DNA of 52,766 nt from Bacteroidales bacterium (lineage in GTDB: Bacteria; Bacteroidota; Bacteroidia; Bacteroidales; TTA-H9): the NCBI GenBank assembly GCA_028689615.1, contig JAQVCV010000031.1:1-52766 (forward strand), in the 5' to 3' direction. How positions within the stretch are numbered: the stretch's first letter is position 1; each line of letters opens with the position of its first letter. Made by a program: the position numbers and the translations under genes. Shown here one piece after another: positions 44,340 through 52,380 of this stretch. A model generated the notes under the pieces. It made no database searches. It saw only the letters and a program-made list of their open reading frames with translations, and was not told the origin of the DNA.

Positions 44340-45317
44340 TCATTTCCGTTCACTCCATTCTATCCGCCAGCCAGTTTTAAGCTGAATTCCCCTCAAAAAT
44401 TCGGCGATTCCCATCCTCTTGCGACCGCTCAACTGCACTTCGGAAGCCTTATACCAGCCATCGGAACACGAAATGGCCAAATAACTTTTTCCATCAGTAT
44501 CCAACTCTCCTGGCTTAGTAACACTTCCACTACCAACCTCCCCATTGAAAATTTTCAATACCAAAGTTTCACCCTCCGGAGAAACCAAATGTGTGAAGGC
44601 GCCTGGATACGACGATAAACCTCTGATTCTGTTTCTAATTAATTCAACGGGCTGATCCCATTGTAACAGGCAGTTTTCTTTAAATATCTTGGGTGCTTCA
44701 CGCAGCAAGACTCCTTGCGAATTATCTTGCTTTACAGGAACTAAACTTCTGTTCATCAAAGCATCACACGTCTTTACCACAAGCTCTCCTCCAACTGGCA
44801 TCATCCTGTCGTGAAGCTGACTGGCGGTTTCGTTGTTGCCGATTTTTATCTCTTGCTGAAAAAGGATGGCACCGGTATCGAGTTGCTCGTCGAGCAGGAA
44901 AGTTGTAAGACCTGTGATCGGTTCGCCGTTGATAATAGCGTGGTTGATGGGAGCAGCCCCCCTGTACCGTGGCAGCAAGGAAGCGTGAAGGTTGAAGGTG
45001 CCCATGGGAGGAAGGCTCCAGACAATTTCGGGAAGCATCCGAAAGGCTACAACCACGAAGAGATCGGCATTCCAGGCTTTTAGATCGGAAATAAACTGCT
45101 CGTCTTTAAGTTTCAGGGGTTGCAAAACAGGTAGGTTGTGGTCAACTGCCCATTTTTTCACCGCACTTTGCTGAAGCTGGCGACCTCTTCCGGCGGGTTT
45201 ATCAGCCACAGTAACCACTCCAACAACATGAAATCCTGCCTGATAAAGCGCCTCAAGGGGAGCTACAGCAAATTCAGGAGTTCCCATGAATACTATCTTC
45301 AGTTCGTTACGAGTCAT
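44340..45317 (-). CDS. fmt: Methionyl-tRNA formyltransferase
   Basis: 325 residues. It formylates the methionine on initiator tRNA with 10-formyl-tetrahydrofolate. The N-terminal formyl-transferase fold starts IVFMGTPEFAVAPLEALY, and the folate/catalytic site is NLHASLLPRYRGAAPI, with Asn and His in their conserved places. The C-terminal tRNA-binding barrel begins near residue 205 (ENCLLQWDQPVELIRNRIRG). No def gene lies next to it, unlike many genomes. It follows the TPR gene's terminator on the same strand. Confidence 0.95.
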   Translation of the reverse strand: MTRNELKIVFMGTPEFAVAPLEALYQAGFHVVGVVTVADKPAGRGRQLQQSAVKKWAVDHNLPVLQPLKLKDEQFISDLKAWNADLFVVVAFRMLPEIVWSLPPMGTFNLHASLLPRYRGAAPINHAIINGEPITGLTTFLLDEQLDTGAILFQQEIKIGNNETASQLHDRMMPVGGELVVKTCDALMNRSLVPVKQDNSQGVLLREAPKIFKENCLLQWDQPVELIRNRIRGLSSYPGAFTHLVSPEGETLVLKIFNGEVGSGSVTKPGELDTDGKSYLAISCSDGWYKASEVQLSGRKRMGIAEFLRGIQLKTGWRIEWSERK

Positions 45318-45332
45318 AACTTTTCGGGGTAT

Positions 45333-45360
45333 AAAAAAACCCGACCTTTAAGGTCAGGTT
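45333..45360 (-). terminator. Terminator after the membrane-anchored TPR gene
   Basis: Arms 45338-45348 and 45350-45360 form a stem with one G-U on the minus strand. An A-run at 45333-45339 gives the U-tract for transcripts coming from the gene that stops at 45382. Confidence 0.8.
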
Positions 45361-45381
45361 TCTTGAAATATGGTGTAATAC

Positions 45382-46074
45382 TTAGTTCTGTGCAGCTGAC
45401 AGTTCGGTGGCTTTGGTGATAAATTTATCTATATCGCGACCTTCAAAACTGCGGGGATATTTAGCTTTCAACTGTTCGTAATACTTAAGGGCTGACTTGT
45501 AATCGCCTTTAAGTTCTGAGGCCAAACCGGCTTTCATCAGAAAAACAGGGCTGGTGAACTCGTTAGGACGGTTACCGGCAGCCTTCTCGTAATAACTGAT
45601 GGCTTTGTCGTTGTTGCCAAGTTCAAGGTAAGCATCGGCAATCCCGCCCAATGCCATGGATGATACCATCATTTCGTCAGATGAGAAATTTTCGAGATAA
45701 TCGATAGCTGACTGAAAATCACCTTTTTTCAGGAAACACATTCCTGCATAGTAACGGGCAAGGTTACCTGTTTGTGTGGAACCGTAGTTATCGATAATTT
45801 CCAGGAAACCTACATGGTTACCATCACCATTGAGTGCCAAATCAAGAGAATCAAGTTCGAAATATTTCTCGGCCATAAACACCTCCGACTTAGCTTTTTC
45901 TTCCATCGGGGCTTTGTAAAGTTTGTTGTATGCCATAAATCCAAGAATAGCCACAACAATTACAGCTATCCCTATCATCAGATACTTCTGGTTGTCTTCA
46001 ATAAATTGCTCGGTTTTGCCGAGAGCTTCCTCAACAGCAACAATTTTGTCTTCAGTATTATCTTTCTTTGCCAT
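45382..46074 (-). CDS. Membrane-anchored TPR protein (YfgM-like)
   Basis: 230 residues. A short cytoplasmic N-terminus rich in charged residues is followed by one membrane helix (about residues 32-50, LMIGIAVIVVAILGFMAYN) and then a periplasmic domain of four or more TPRs, such as ARYYAGMCFLKKGDFQSAIDYL and ADAYLELGNNDKAISYYEKA. The layout equals E. coli YfgM, an assistant of periplasmic chaperones at the SecYEG translocon, but the family is widely spread and no partner gene is adjacent. It has its own promoter and terminator. Confidence 0.85.
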   Translation of the reverse strand: MAKKDNTEDKIVAVEEALGKTEQFIEDNQKYLMIGIAVIVVAILGFMAYNKLYKAPMEEKAKSEVFMAEKYFELDSLDLALNGDGNHVGFLEIIDNYGSTQTGNLARYYAGMCFLKKGDFQSAIDYLENFSSDEMMVSSMALGGIADAYLELGNNDKAISYYEKAAGNRPNEFTSPVFLMKAGLASELKGDYKSALKYYEQLKAKYPRSFEGRDIDKFITKATELSAAQN

Positions 46075-46098
46075 GATAATTAAGAATTTTTAAGGGTG

Positions 46099-46106
46099 CA
46101 AAAGTA
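46099..46106 (-). promoter_or_regulatory. Promoter -7 box of the YfgM-like gene
   Basis: Reads TACTTTTG on the minus strand, an exact TAnnTTTG box, 24 bases upstream of the start codon at 46074. Confidence 0.65.
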
Positions 46107-46144
46107 ACGATTTTTACTTAGCTTCCAATCGGGTGTTGAAAAAA

Positions 46145-46153
46145 TGTGGATAA
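46145..46153 (-). other. Isolated perfect DnaA-box sequence
   Basis: On the minus strand these nine bases read TTATCCACA, the consensus DnaA box. It lies in the 99-base gap between the SpmA/SpmB and YfgM-like genes. I see no other copy nearby, so it may be chance. Confidence 0.4.
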
Positions 46154-46173
46154 CTTAGTACTTTATTCGCGTT

Positions 46174-47406
46174 TTATCCAAAAAAAAGATAAGCCACGGC
46201 TATAGCAGCCAACACACCGGCCAGATCGGCAATAAGCCCGCCTGCCACCGCATGACGGGTTTTTCGAACTCCAACCGAACCGAAGTAAACAGCAATTATA
46301 TAAAAGGTAGTATCGGCAGCTCCCTGGAAAGTGCATGCCAACCGTCCAGCAAAGGAATCGGCACCATAGTGGGTCATGGTTTCTATCATCAACCCGCGGG
46401 CTCCGCTGCCACTCAGAGGCTTCATAAATGCTACGGGCAATGCTCCGGTAAACTGATTGTCGAACCCAAGGGTGGTTACCAATTGTCCAAGACCATCAAC
46501 CAGAAAATCGAGCGCACCACTGGCCCTGAAAACCCCTACTCCAACAAGGATAGCAACCAGGTAAGGGATGACGCGTATAGCTATCTGGAACCCCTCTTTG
46601 GCTCCTTCAATAAAGGTGTCGTAAACATTAACCTTCTTTCGCAGCGCCATTACTATGAAAACCACCATTACAGCCATCAGAATTACATTAGCTGCCGTGG
46701 AACTCACCACGCCTACCCTATCCTGTGGCAGACTTACAAAATACCAAATTATGGCAGCAACTGCAAGGGTAAGTCCGGCCCCATAGGCCAAAATTACAGG
46801 TTGCCAAAGTTTTATGCGCTGAAAGAAGCTTACAGCCAGAACGCCTGCAAGGGTCGAAAAAAAGGTTGAAATAAGTATCGGGATGAAAATATCGGAGGGA
46901 TCGGCAGCTCCCAATTGAGCACGATAAACCATGATGCTAACGGGTATAAGGGTCAACCCCGATGCGTTGAGTACCAGAAACATGATCATTGGATTGGTGG
47001 CCGTATCTTTCACGGGATTAAGTTCCTGCAACTGATTCATGGCTTTGAGACCAAGGGGTGTTGCAGCATTATCCAGCCCCAACATATTGGCCGCCAGATT
47101 CATGACTATGGAACCAAACACCGGGTGGTTGGCCGGAACTTCAGGCATCAACTTGCGAAAAAAAGGTCCGGTGATTCTGGCTAACAACCTGACAACCCCA
47201 CCGGCCTCGGCCACTTTCATCAAACCAAGCCAAAGGGTCATCACACCGGTTAGTCCCAACGACAATTCGAAGCCTGTTTTGGCCATATCAAACGAACTCC
47301 CAACCATCTCGGGGAAGACAGCCGTATCGCCAAAAACAATTAAGCGAATCAAAGCAACAACAAAGGCTATCACGAAAAAGGCTATCCAGATATAATTTAA
47401 AACCAT
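46174..47406 (-). CDS. Fused SpmA-SpmB nucleoside-recognition membrane protein
   Basis: 410 residues with about ten membrane helices. The N-terminal half corresponds to spore maturation protein A (GVMTLWLGLMKVAEAGG, then MNLAANMLGLDNAATPLGLKA) and the C-terminal half to SpmB (IRVIPYLVAILVGVGVFRASG, then PVAFMKPLSGSGARGLM). In Bacillus these are two separate genes involved in spore core dehydration; Bacteroidota do not sporulate and carry the fused form. The transported substrate is unknown. It is a single gene with no cotranscribed neighbour. Confidence 0.9.
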   Translation of the reverse strand: MVLNYIWIAFFVIAFVVALIRLIVFGDTAVFPEMVGSSFDMAKTGFELSLGLTGVMTLWLGLMKVAEAGGVVRLLARITGPFFRKLMPEVPANHPVFGSIVMNLAANMLGLDNAATPLGLKAMNQLQELNPVKDTATNPMIMFLVLNASGLTLIPVSIMVYRAQLGAADPSDIFIPILISTFFSTLAGVLAVSFFQRIKLWQPVILAYGAGLTLAVAAIIWYFVSLPQDRVGVVSSTAANVILMAVMVVFIVMALRKKVNVYDTFIEGAKEGFQIAIRVIPYLVAILVGVGVFRASGALDFLVDGLGQLVTTLGFDNQFTGALPVAFMKPLSGSGARGLMIETMTHYGADSFAGRLACTFQGAADTTFYIIAVYFGSVGVRKTRHAVAGGLIADLAGVLAAIAVAYLFFG

Positions 47407-47484
47407 GCAACAATTCAGTTAAATAATTACTACCAGCTTCGAAAGGCAAAGCTAAGTAAAGCTTTTTTCAACAACAAGCCTTGA

Positions 47485-48366
47485 TTACTTCTCATCCTCA
47501 AACCACTCGTAAGTACTTATTTGAACCGGTGCATTGAGGCTGTTCAGAACCCTTTCGAGCATGAAGCCCTGATCGGGATCATAATCGTAACCAAAAGTAC
47601 TCCTCACGCCAAGCGAGATGAATTGTACAGCACGGTCGATGGCAATGGGTAAACTGTCGCCCTGGAGTAACGCTCCGGTAATGATACTGGCAAAAGCATC
47701 ACCTGTACCGGGATAATGGGCTGGAAGATAGTCGCAGGTAACTTTCCAAAAACGATGATCGGTTCCTGAGTAGGCCATCACCGAAGTACGACGCGGCTGA
47801 CCGGGTACCGGCACGCTCGTAACGATTACCGTCTTGGCCCCCAAATTAACCAACCTACGAATGTTTTGGCGTAAAATGTCGGGCGGTATCTCCGGATCGT
47901 AGGGCTCGTTAAGCAACAACGAAACTTCTGTAAGGTTGGGGGTTATGATATCGGCACGACTGATCAACCTTCGCATCTCTTCTACCATCTGCAGGCTTAA
48001 CGGCGCGTAAAGCTTCCCGTTGTCGCCCAACACCGGATCAATCACAACCAGAGTGTCGGGCGTGCGGTAATGATTGATCAATTGCTCTACTGTGGCTACC
48101 TGATGATGCGAACCCAGAAACCCGCTGTAGATGGCATCAAACTTCAGATTTAATTGCTTCCAATGATCAACAATTGGCTGAAGATGAGCAGTTAGGTCCA
48201 CAAAATGGAATCCCTTGTAACGACTGTGCGTTGACAAAACAGCTGTTACCAAAGGTACAACCTGCACCCCCATGGTGGAGAGGATGGGGATTACTACAGT
48301 GAGAGATGCTTTGCCAAATCCTGATAAATCGTGGATGGCAGCAACACGGGGTAAGGGATTGTTCAT
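47485..48366 (-). CDS. Pyridoxamine/pyridoxal kinase
   Basis: 293 residues of the ribokinase superfamily. It begins AAIHDLSGFGKASLTVVIP, the pyridoxine-binding start of PdxY/PdxK-type kinases, has VVIDPVLGDNGKLY in the middle, and ends with the anion hole PGTGDAFASI that carries the catalytic Asp. It phosphorylates pyridoxal or pyridoxamine to the active cofactor. A -7 box lies directly upstream (48383-48390). It is a single gene, divergent from the arsenic operon. Confidence 0.92.
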   Translation of the reverse strand: MNNPLPRVAAIHDLSGFGKASLTVVIPILSTMGVQVVPLVTAVLSTHSRYKGFHFVDLTAHLQPIVDHWKQLNLKFDAIYSGFLGSHHQVATVEQLINHYRTPDTLVVIDPVLGDNGKLYAPLSLQMVEEMRRLISRADIITPNLTEVSLLLNEPYDPEIPPDILRQNIRRLVNLGAKTVIVTSVPVPGQPRRTSVMAYSGTDHRFWKVTCDYLPAHYPGTGDAFASIITGALLQGDSLPIAIDRAVQFISLGVRSTFGYDYDPDQGFMLERVLNSLNAPVQISTYEWFEDEK

Positions 48367-48382
48367 CCTTAATATTTTTTAG

Positions 48383-48390
48383 CAAAGGTA
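48383..48390 (-). promoter_or_regulatory. Promoter -7 box of the pyridoxamine kinase gene
   Basis: Reads TACCTTTG on the minus strand, an exact TAnnTTTG box, 16 bases upstream of the start codon. Confidence 0.6.
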
Positions 48391-48498
48391 GGAGATTCTC
48401 CTCCTTTGAAGCTATTGCCACCCCATCTTCCTTTTCACTTATGAGATTGTTGAAGAATTTTTTGCAGGAATTAACAAACTTTTAAAATTGAAAGACTC

Positions 48499-48526
48499 TT
48501 GTTTATCAATTTATGTCGTATTTTTG
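48499..48526 (+). promoter_or_regulatory. Promoter of the arsenic-resistance operon
   Basis: TTG at 48499-48501 and TATTTTTG at 48519-48526, an exact TAnnTTTG box, are 17 bases apart; ATG of arsR follows 18 bases later. ArsR would be expected to bind here, but I cannot point to a clear palindrome. Confidence 0.7.
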
Positions 48527-48544
48527 CGTCATTAAACATTTAGC

Positions 48545-48883
48545 ATGATCAAGAAAGATGTCTTCCCCGCAGAATTGCAAGAGTTGGCTGCCTTTGCACG
48601 GGTGATTTCACACCCTGCCCGGTTGGCCATCCTCAAATACGTGGCCGAGACGCCCGCCTGCATCACGGGCGACATCTCTGAATTTTTGCCCTTGAGCCGC
48701 ACAACTGTTTCGCAGCATCTGAAGGAGTTGCGCCGGATGGGGCTGATTCATGGTGAGATCGACGGGCTGAAAGTGAACTATTGTCTGTGTAAGCCCACCA
48801 TCCGCAAGCACCTCACGGCATTTGGTGAATTTTTCGACCAGATTGAAGCTGCCGCTCAAAGTTGTGATACAAGTCATTGTTAA
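48545..48883 (+). CDS. arsR: ArsR-family metalloid-responsive repressor
   Basis: 112 residues. The winged-helix fold is clear: ELAAFARVISHPARLAILKY, then ITGDISEFLPLSRTTVSQHL as the recognition helix and GLIHGEIDGLKVNYCL as the wing. The classical ELCVCDL metal box is absent: helix 3 holds a single Cys (ETPACITGD). Further Cys residues are C92-region YCLCKP and the C-terminal SCDTSHC, which could bind arsenite instead. It starts an operon with arsC and acr3, so arsenite relief of repression is the likely control. Confidence 0.88.
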   Translation: MIKKDVFPAELQELAAFARVISHPARLAILKYVAETPACITGDISEFLPLSRTTVSQHLKELRRMGLIHGEIDGLKVNYCLCKPTIRKHLTAFGEFFDQIEAAAQSCDTSHC

Positions 48884-48897
48884 TAAATAAAATCCGT

Positions 48898-49338
48898 ATG
48901 AAAATTTTAATTCTTTGTACTGGGAACAGTTGCCGTAGCCAGATGGCACATGGTTTCCTGCAGTCGTTCGACAATCGGCTGGCGGTAAGTTCGGCCGGCA
49001 CCGAAGCCGCTGGGGAAGTCAATCCCAAAGCTATTGCCGTCATGAATGAAATAGGAATTGACATCAGCCACCACACGTCCGACCAGGTTGACCTTTACCT
49101 GGACCAAGAGTGGGATTATGTGATCACCGTGTGCGGGGGAGCGAACGAAGCTTGCCCGGCCTTTCTGGGAAAGGTGAAACACAGGTTGCACATCGGTTTC
49201 GACGACCCCTCACATGCTGTCGGTTCTGAAGATTTTATCCAAAGCGAATTCAGAAGGGTACGCGACGAGATCCGCGAAGCGTTCGGCCAGTTTTACCAAC
49301 AGATTCGCGACCAGATTGAAACCCCGTCCATTTCTTAA
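48898..49338 (+). CDS. arsC: Arsenate reductase, thioredoxin-coupled type
   Basis: 146 residues from ATG 48898; a TTG 21 bases earlier overlaps the arsR stop region and is unlikely. The fold is the low-molecular-weight phosphatase fold: CTGNSCRSQMAHG gives the nucleophile C7 and R13. The redox cysteines C79 and C86, seven residues apart in VITVCGGANEACPAF, match the shuttle pair of the Staphylococcus plasmid enzyme and mark it as an arsenate reductase rather than a tyrosine phosphatase. It reduces arsenate to arsenite for export by the next gene. Confidence 0.93.
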   Translation: MKILILCTGNSCRSQMAHGFLQSFDNRLAVSSAGTEAAGEVNPKAIAVMNEIGIDISHHTSDQVDLYLDQEWDYVITVCGGANEACPAFLGKVKHRLHIGFDDPSHAVGSEDFIQSEFRRVRDEIREAFGQFYQQIRDQIETPSIS

Positions 49339-49348
49339 ATGATTGGTT

Positions 49349-50419
49349 ATGCCTGGAAAAAAACGTTTAAAATTTCTTGACCGGTACCTCACGCTATGGA
49401 TTTTTCTGGCCATGTTTGCCGGCGTGTTGATGGGTTGGCTCAGCCCGGATGTAGCTCAATTCTGGAACAGTATGTCGTCGGGCACTACCAACATCCCCAT
49501 CGCCATCGGCCTCATCGTGATGATGTATCCGCCGCTGGCCAAGGTGAAGTACGAAGAGTTGGGCGAAGTGTTTCGCAACACCAAAGTGCTGACGTTGTCG
49601 CTGGTGCAGAACTGGGTGATCGGCCCGGTGCTGATGTTTGCACTCGCGGTGTTGCTCTTCAAGTTGTTCCCCGGTACCGACAACGCCAACCTGCCCTATG
49701 TTTACGGCCTGATCATGATCGGGCTGGCCCGTTGTATCGCCATGGTGATCGTTTGGAACGACCTTGCCCGCGGCGATACCCAGTATGCTGCCGGATTGGT
49801 GGCCTTCAACAGTGTGTTTCAGGTGTTGTTTTTCTCGGTGTATGCCTGGTTCTTCATCTCCATCGCACCTGGCTGGTTTGGCATACCCACCAGCGAATCG
49901 GTGGCCGCCATCACCATCGGTCAGATCGCCGAAAGCGTGTTTGTCTATCTCGGTGTACCTTTTATTGCAGGTTTTCTCACGCGGTACGTTCTTATCAGGG
50001 TGAAGAGCAAAGAATGGTATCACACGAAGTTTATCCCCCGCATCTCACCACTGACGCTCATCGCGCTGTTGTTTACCATTGTGGTGATGTTCTCGCTCAA
50101 GGGGGAATACATCGTGAAGATTCCGCTCGATGTGGTGTTGATCGCCATCCCCCTGCTGTTTTACTTCCTGATCATGTTCGTCGGGTCGTTCATCCTGAGC
50201 AAGGCCATCGGAGCCAATTATGCCCAGGCTACCACCCTGTCGTTCACTGCTGCCAGCAACAACTTCGAACTGGCCATAGCCGTGGCCATTGCCGTGTTTG
50301 GGATCAATTCGGGAGAGGCCTTTGCTGCGGTGATCGGTCCTCTGGTGGAGGTACCTGTGATGATCGCATTAGTGAATGTTGCGTTTTGGTTTGGACGAAA
50401 GTATTTCGCGAAGGCCTGA
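49349..50419 (+). CDS. acr3: ACR3-family arsenite efflux transporter
   Basis: 356 residues from ATG 49349; the TTG six bases earlier is the alternative. Ten membrane helices. The arsenite-binding cysteine is C129 in [14 protein letters not shown], and the late helix has the conserved Glu in [17 protein letters not shown]. It exports arsenite formed by ArsC. The reading frame is so rich in G and C at codon position 3 that long open frames exist on both strands behind it; these are artefacts. It ends the operon and converges on the envelope genes with a shared terminator. Confidence 0.95.
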   Translation: MPGKKRLKFLDRYLTLWIFLAMFAGVLMGWLSPDVAQFWNSMSSGTTNIPIAIGLIVMMYPPLAKVKYEELGEVFRNTKVLTLSLVQNWVIGPVLMFALAVLLFKLFPGTDNANLPYVYGLIMIGLARCIAMVIVWNDLARGDTQYAAGLVAFNSVFQVLFFSVYAWFFISIAPGWFGIPTSESVAAITIGQIAESVFVYLGVPFIAGFLTRYVLIRVKSKEWYHTKFIPRISPLTLIALLFTIVVMFSLKGEYIVKIPLDVVLIAIPLLFYFLIMFVGSFILSKAIGANYAQATTLSFTAASNNFELAIAVAIAVFGINSGEAFAAVIGPLVEVPVMIALVNVAFWFGRKYFAKA

Positions 50420-50444
50420 TTTTGAACCCTTGAGCTCTGGTTGT

Positions 50445-50485
50445 AAAAATGACTGATTCCTATTTGACGGGATCAGTCATTTTTT
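50445..50485. terminator. Bidirectional terminator shared by acr3 and the envelope operon
   Basis: A perfect 13-bp stem (50445-50457 with 50472-50484), extendable to 16 pairs with one G-U, is flanked by A-tract and T-tract so it works in both directions. The stop codon of the ArsF-like gene (50473-50475) lies inside the right arm. Confidence 0.9.
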
Positions 50486-50937
50486 GTTTGCAGAGCACTC
50501 AAATGCTGTCGGATGGTTGCATCCATCAACCTGTCTAAGCTGTCGGGGCGGACGGTAGCCAGAAGGAAGGCATCGGCCGTCAGGTTGCTGAAAAGCAGGC
50601 GGTTGGAATCCTTTCTGCACACCACCACCCCCGCATAACTCAAATCACACACGGCAGCCACGGTTTCGCCGTCACCTTCGCTGATCAGCCAATCGCGAAA
50701 GGCAACAGGCGACGTCCCGAATCGCTCCTCTACACGCTCCATGGCTTTAGAGATCGCCCTGCAGGTGATGCACCCTTTCTTTTGATGAACATAAATAACG
50801 GTGACCGAATCGGAGGGAATGAAACTGTCAACGGATTGATTTTCTGCAGGTGACCTTTCGTCGCATCCCTGAAAGGAAACTAACAGGATTGTTAAAACAA
50901 CAAACTTTCTGAGAAAGTACCGGCGGGTTTTCATCAA
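50473..50937 (-). CDS. ArsF-like lipoprotein with CxxC motif
   Basis: 154 residues. The signal ends with lipobox VSFQGC (Cys25). The mature part opens with a thioredoxin-like strand VTVIYVHQKKGC and the redox pair C56-x-x-C59 (CITC), followed by helix RAISKAMERVEERFG; further Cys residues are in AVCDLSYAGVVVC. It matches the small proteins called ArsF in Bacteroidota arsenic loci (annotated as nitrophenyl-compound nitroreductase subunits), whose function is not firmly known. It is the last gene of the four-gene operon and overlaps the one before by four bases. Confidence 0.82.
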   Translation of the reverse strand: MMKTRRYFLRKFVVLTILLVSFQGCDERSPAENQSVDSFIPSDSVTVIYVHQKKGCITCRAISKAMERVEERFGTSPVAFRDWLISEGDGETVAAVCDLSYAGVVVCRKDSNRLLFSNLTADAFLLATVRPDSLDRLMDATIRQHLSALQTKND

Positions 50938-51431
50938 CGTTGCATTAGGATCTCTTTTTCAACTTCACCCACCAGTCCGGGATAATAGCCGCTGCTACGC
51001 CAAACAACGGTGTTGTTCATGACGAGGATCACCGCAGGGAAGATGTTGATGCCCAATGCCCGGGTAAGATCCTGGTTTTCGTCGAGGAGAATCGGGCCTT
51101 CATAGCCTACGGCCCTTACCTGACCCGCTACTTTTCGGCTGTTGCGGGCATCGTCGCACGAAATTGCCTGCAGCGCCGTGGTTGTCGTATCGGAAGCAAG
51201 CACTTCGGTAAGCTCTTCGAGCAGTGCAAGCCCATCGGTGCAGCAGCCGCGCCACAGCACCACCACATTCATTTTTCCTGGTTTCTGGATTTCGCGTAGG
51301 TTCTGGCGCTGCCCGTCAGTATCCTTGATCGTTACGTTAGGTATGGGCTGGGCGTGAAGTTGAAGCGCGAGCGGGGTCAACGCGAACAGCAAAATCGTTA
51401 AAAAATGGTTTCTGTACAGCAGCTTCATCAT
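50934..51431 (-). CDS. Exported thioredoxin-like protein with Cys-Cys active site
   Basis: 165 residues. A signal peptide ends near residue 27 (LALQLHAQ). The fold is TlpA/redoxin-like: PIPNVTIKDTDGQ at the start of the mature protein, the sheet VVVLWRGCCTDG, and FPAVILVMN with the cis-proline. The active site has two adjacent cysteines, C63-C64, where thioredoxins have CxxC. Another Cys is in AISCDDARN. Adjacent cysteines favour soft-metal binding over dithiol exchange. It sits between the barrel and ArsF-like genes, overlapping the latter by four bases. Confidence 0.8.
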   Translation of the reverse strand: MMKLLYRNHFLTILLFALTPLALQLHAQPIPNVTIKDTDGQRQNLREIQKPGKMNVVVLWRGCCTDGLALLEELTEVLASDTTTTALQAISCDDARNSRKVAGQVRAVGYEGPILLDENQDLTRALGINIFPAVILVMNNTVVWRSSGYYPGLVGEVEKEILMQR

Positions 51432-51438
51432 CAGATGG

Positions 51439-52380
51439 TTAAAGTGAATAGGAAAAAGAAAAAGTACCCGACCAACTGTTTGCCAGTTGTATGCCGTTGT
51501 AGAAGCGGTACACCGGCAGTTGTGGCAAAAAAGCTATATTGAGTCTCTGTGGTAGTTGCAATGAAACCATAGGTACCAAACTCACCTGCCTGAAGCCGGT
51601 GGCTTCGAGGGGGATGGACTCGTCGCGCTGTGACCGTTCGCGCCACTCACCCCGTGCCTGAATGCCAAGGGTAAACCACCCCGAAACAGCGTGGTAGCCA
51701 CCCAGTGTAAGGGTATAGTAATTCCCGTATTTGTAAACGAAATGGTCGGAAACGATCCATGCAGATGTTTCTGCTTCGGCCTGGGCAAAGAAATCGGTTT
51801 TCAGTGCTGGTACGGGCTCGATGTATTGCACCGCCGCCCGGTATTTAAAAGTTCCTGCCGAGGGTTGCAACTGCACGGGCAATTTCACGTTGTTGCGCAC
51901 CAGATCAAACTGCCCGGTAGGAAGTGTGATCCCCAGCGAGCCGTAGAATTGCCGTCCTGAACTGGTGCTTCGCCAGATCAGGGCACGCGTGCCGATCGTA
52001 AGATCACTCAACCCATAGCCATTATCAGAATGAAGGTCACTTAGCTTGGAATGTTCAGCTTTCTTCAAAAAATAACCTAGTCCGGCATTGAGCTCGATTC
52101 CCCTATAGACGGTATAACCGGCCTGTATCTGTCCAAACCAGTAATCGGAGCTGGTGATCAACGGAATCACTTCGAGTTTGGTGTCGTTCTGAAAATAGGC
52201 CTCCGATACCGCGTAACGCATGGATGCCATCAACGAGAAAGATCCTGCGCGCAAAGGTCGCAGGTCAGGATTGACCGATGCCGGACTCCCTGCGGCACAA
52301 CATTGAGCGGTGACCCTTGTTGGGATCAGCATGATGAAGAGTAGAAACAGCGGCCAGCCCTTTGAAAGCATTTTAATCAT
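51439..52380 (-). CDS. Outer-membrane beta-barrel protein with N-terminal Cys pair
   Basis: 313 residues. The signal peptide (1-25, ending VTA) leaves a mature N-terminus beginning Gln-Cys-Cys (C27-C28). The rest alternates polar and aromatic residues in strand-like segments, with SLGITLPTGQF as a typical hairpin of transporter-like barrels, and it ends in SFSYSL, an ending for outer-membrane insertion. It has no TonB box or plug. A role in moving a metal or metalloid out of or into the periplasm is a guess from context. It overlaps the lipoprotein gene upstream by four bases. Confidence 0.75.
   Translation of the reverse strand: MIKMLSKGWPLFLLFIMLIPTRVTAQCCAAGSPASVNPDLRPLRAGSFSLMASMRYAVSEAYFQNDTKLEVIPLITSSDYWFGQIQAGYTVYRGIELNAGLGYFLKKAEHSKLSDLHSDNGYGLSDLTIGTRALIWRSTSSGRQFYGSLGITLPTGQFDLVRNNVKLPVQLQPSAGTFKYRAAVQYIEPVPALKTDFFAQAEAETSAWIVSDHFVYKYGNYYTLTLGGYHAVSGWFTLGIQARGEWRERSQRDESIPLEATGFRQVSLVPMVSLQLPQRLNIAFLPQLPVYRFYNGIQLANSWSGTFSFSYSL

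Noticed and set aside
46174-47406. Sporulation function for the SpmA/SpmB protein
   Set aside because: The fused form is widespread in non-sporulating Bacteroidota; the name is historical.
49396-50433. A 345-codon open frame on the plus strand, and a 209-codon frame on the minus strand at 49394-50023
   Set aside because: Both are overlapped completely by acr3, are strongly Arg/His-rich or of low complexity and have no family pattern. They arise from the G+C-rich third positions of acr3.
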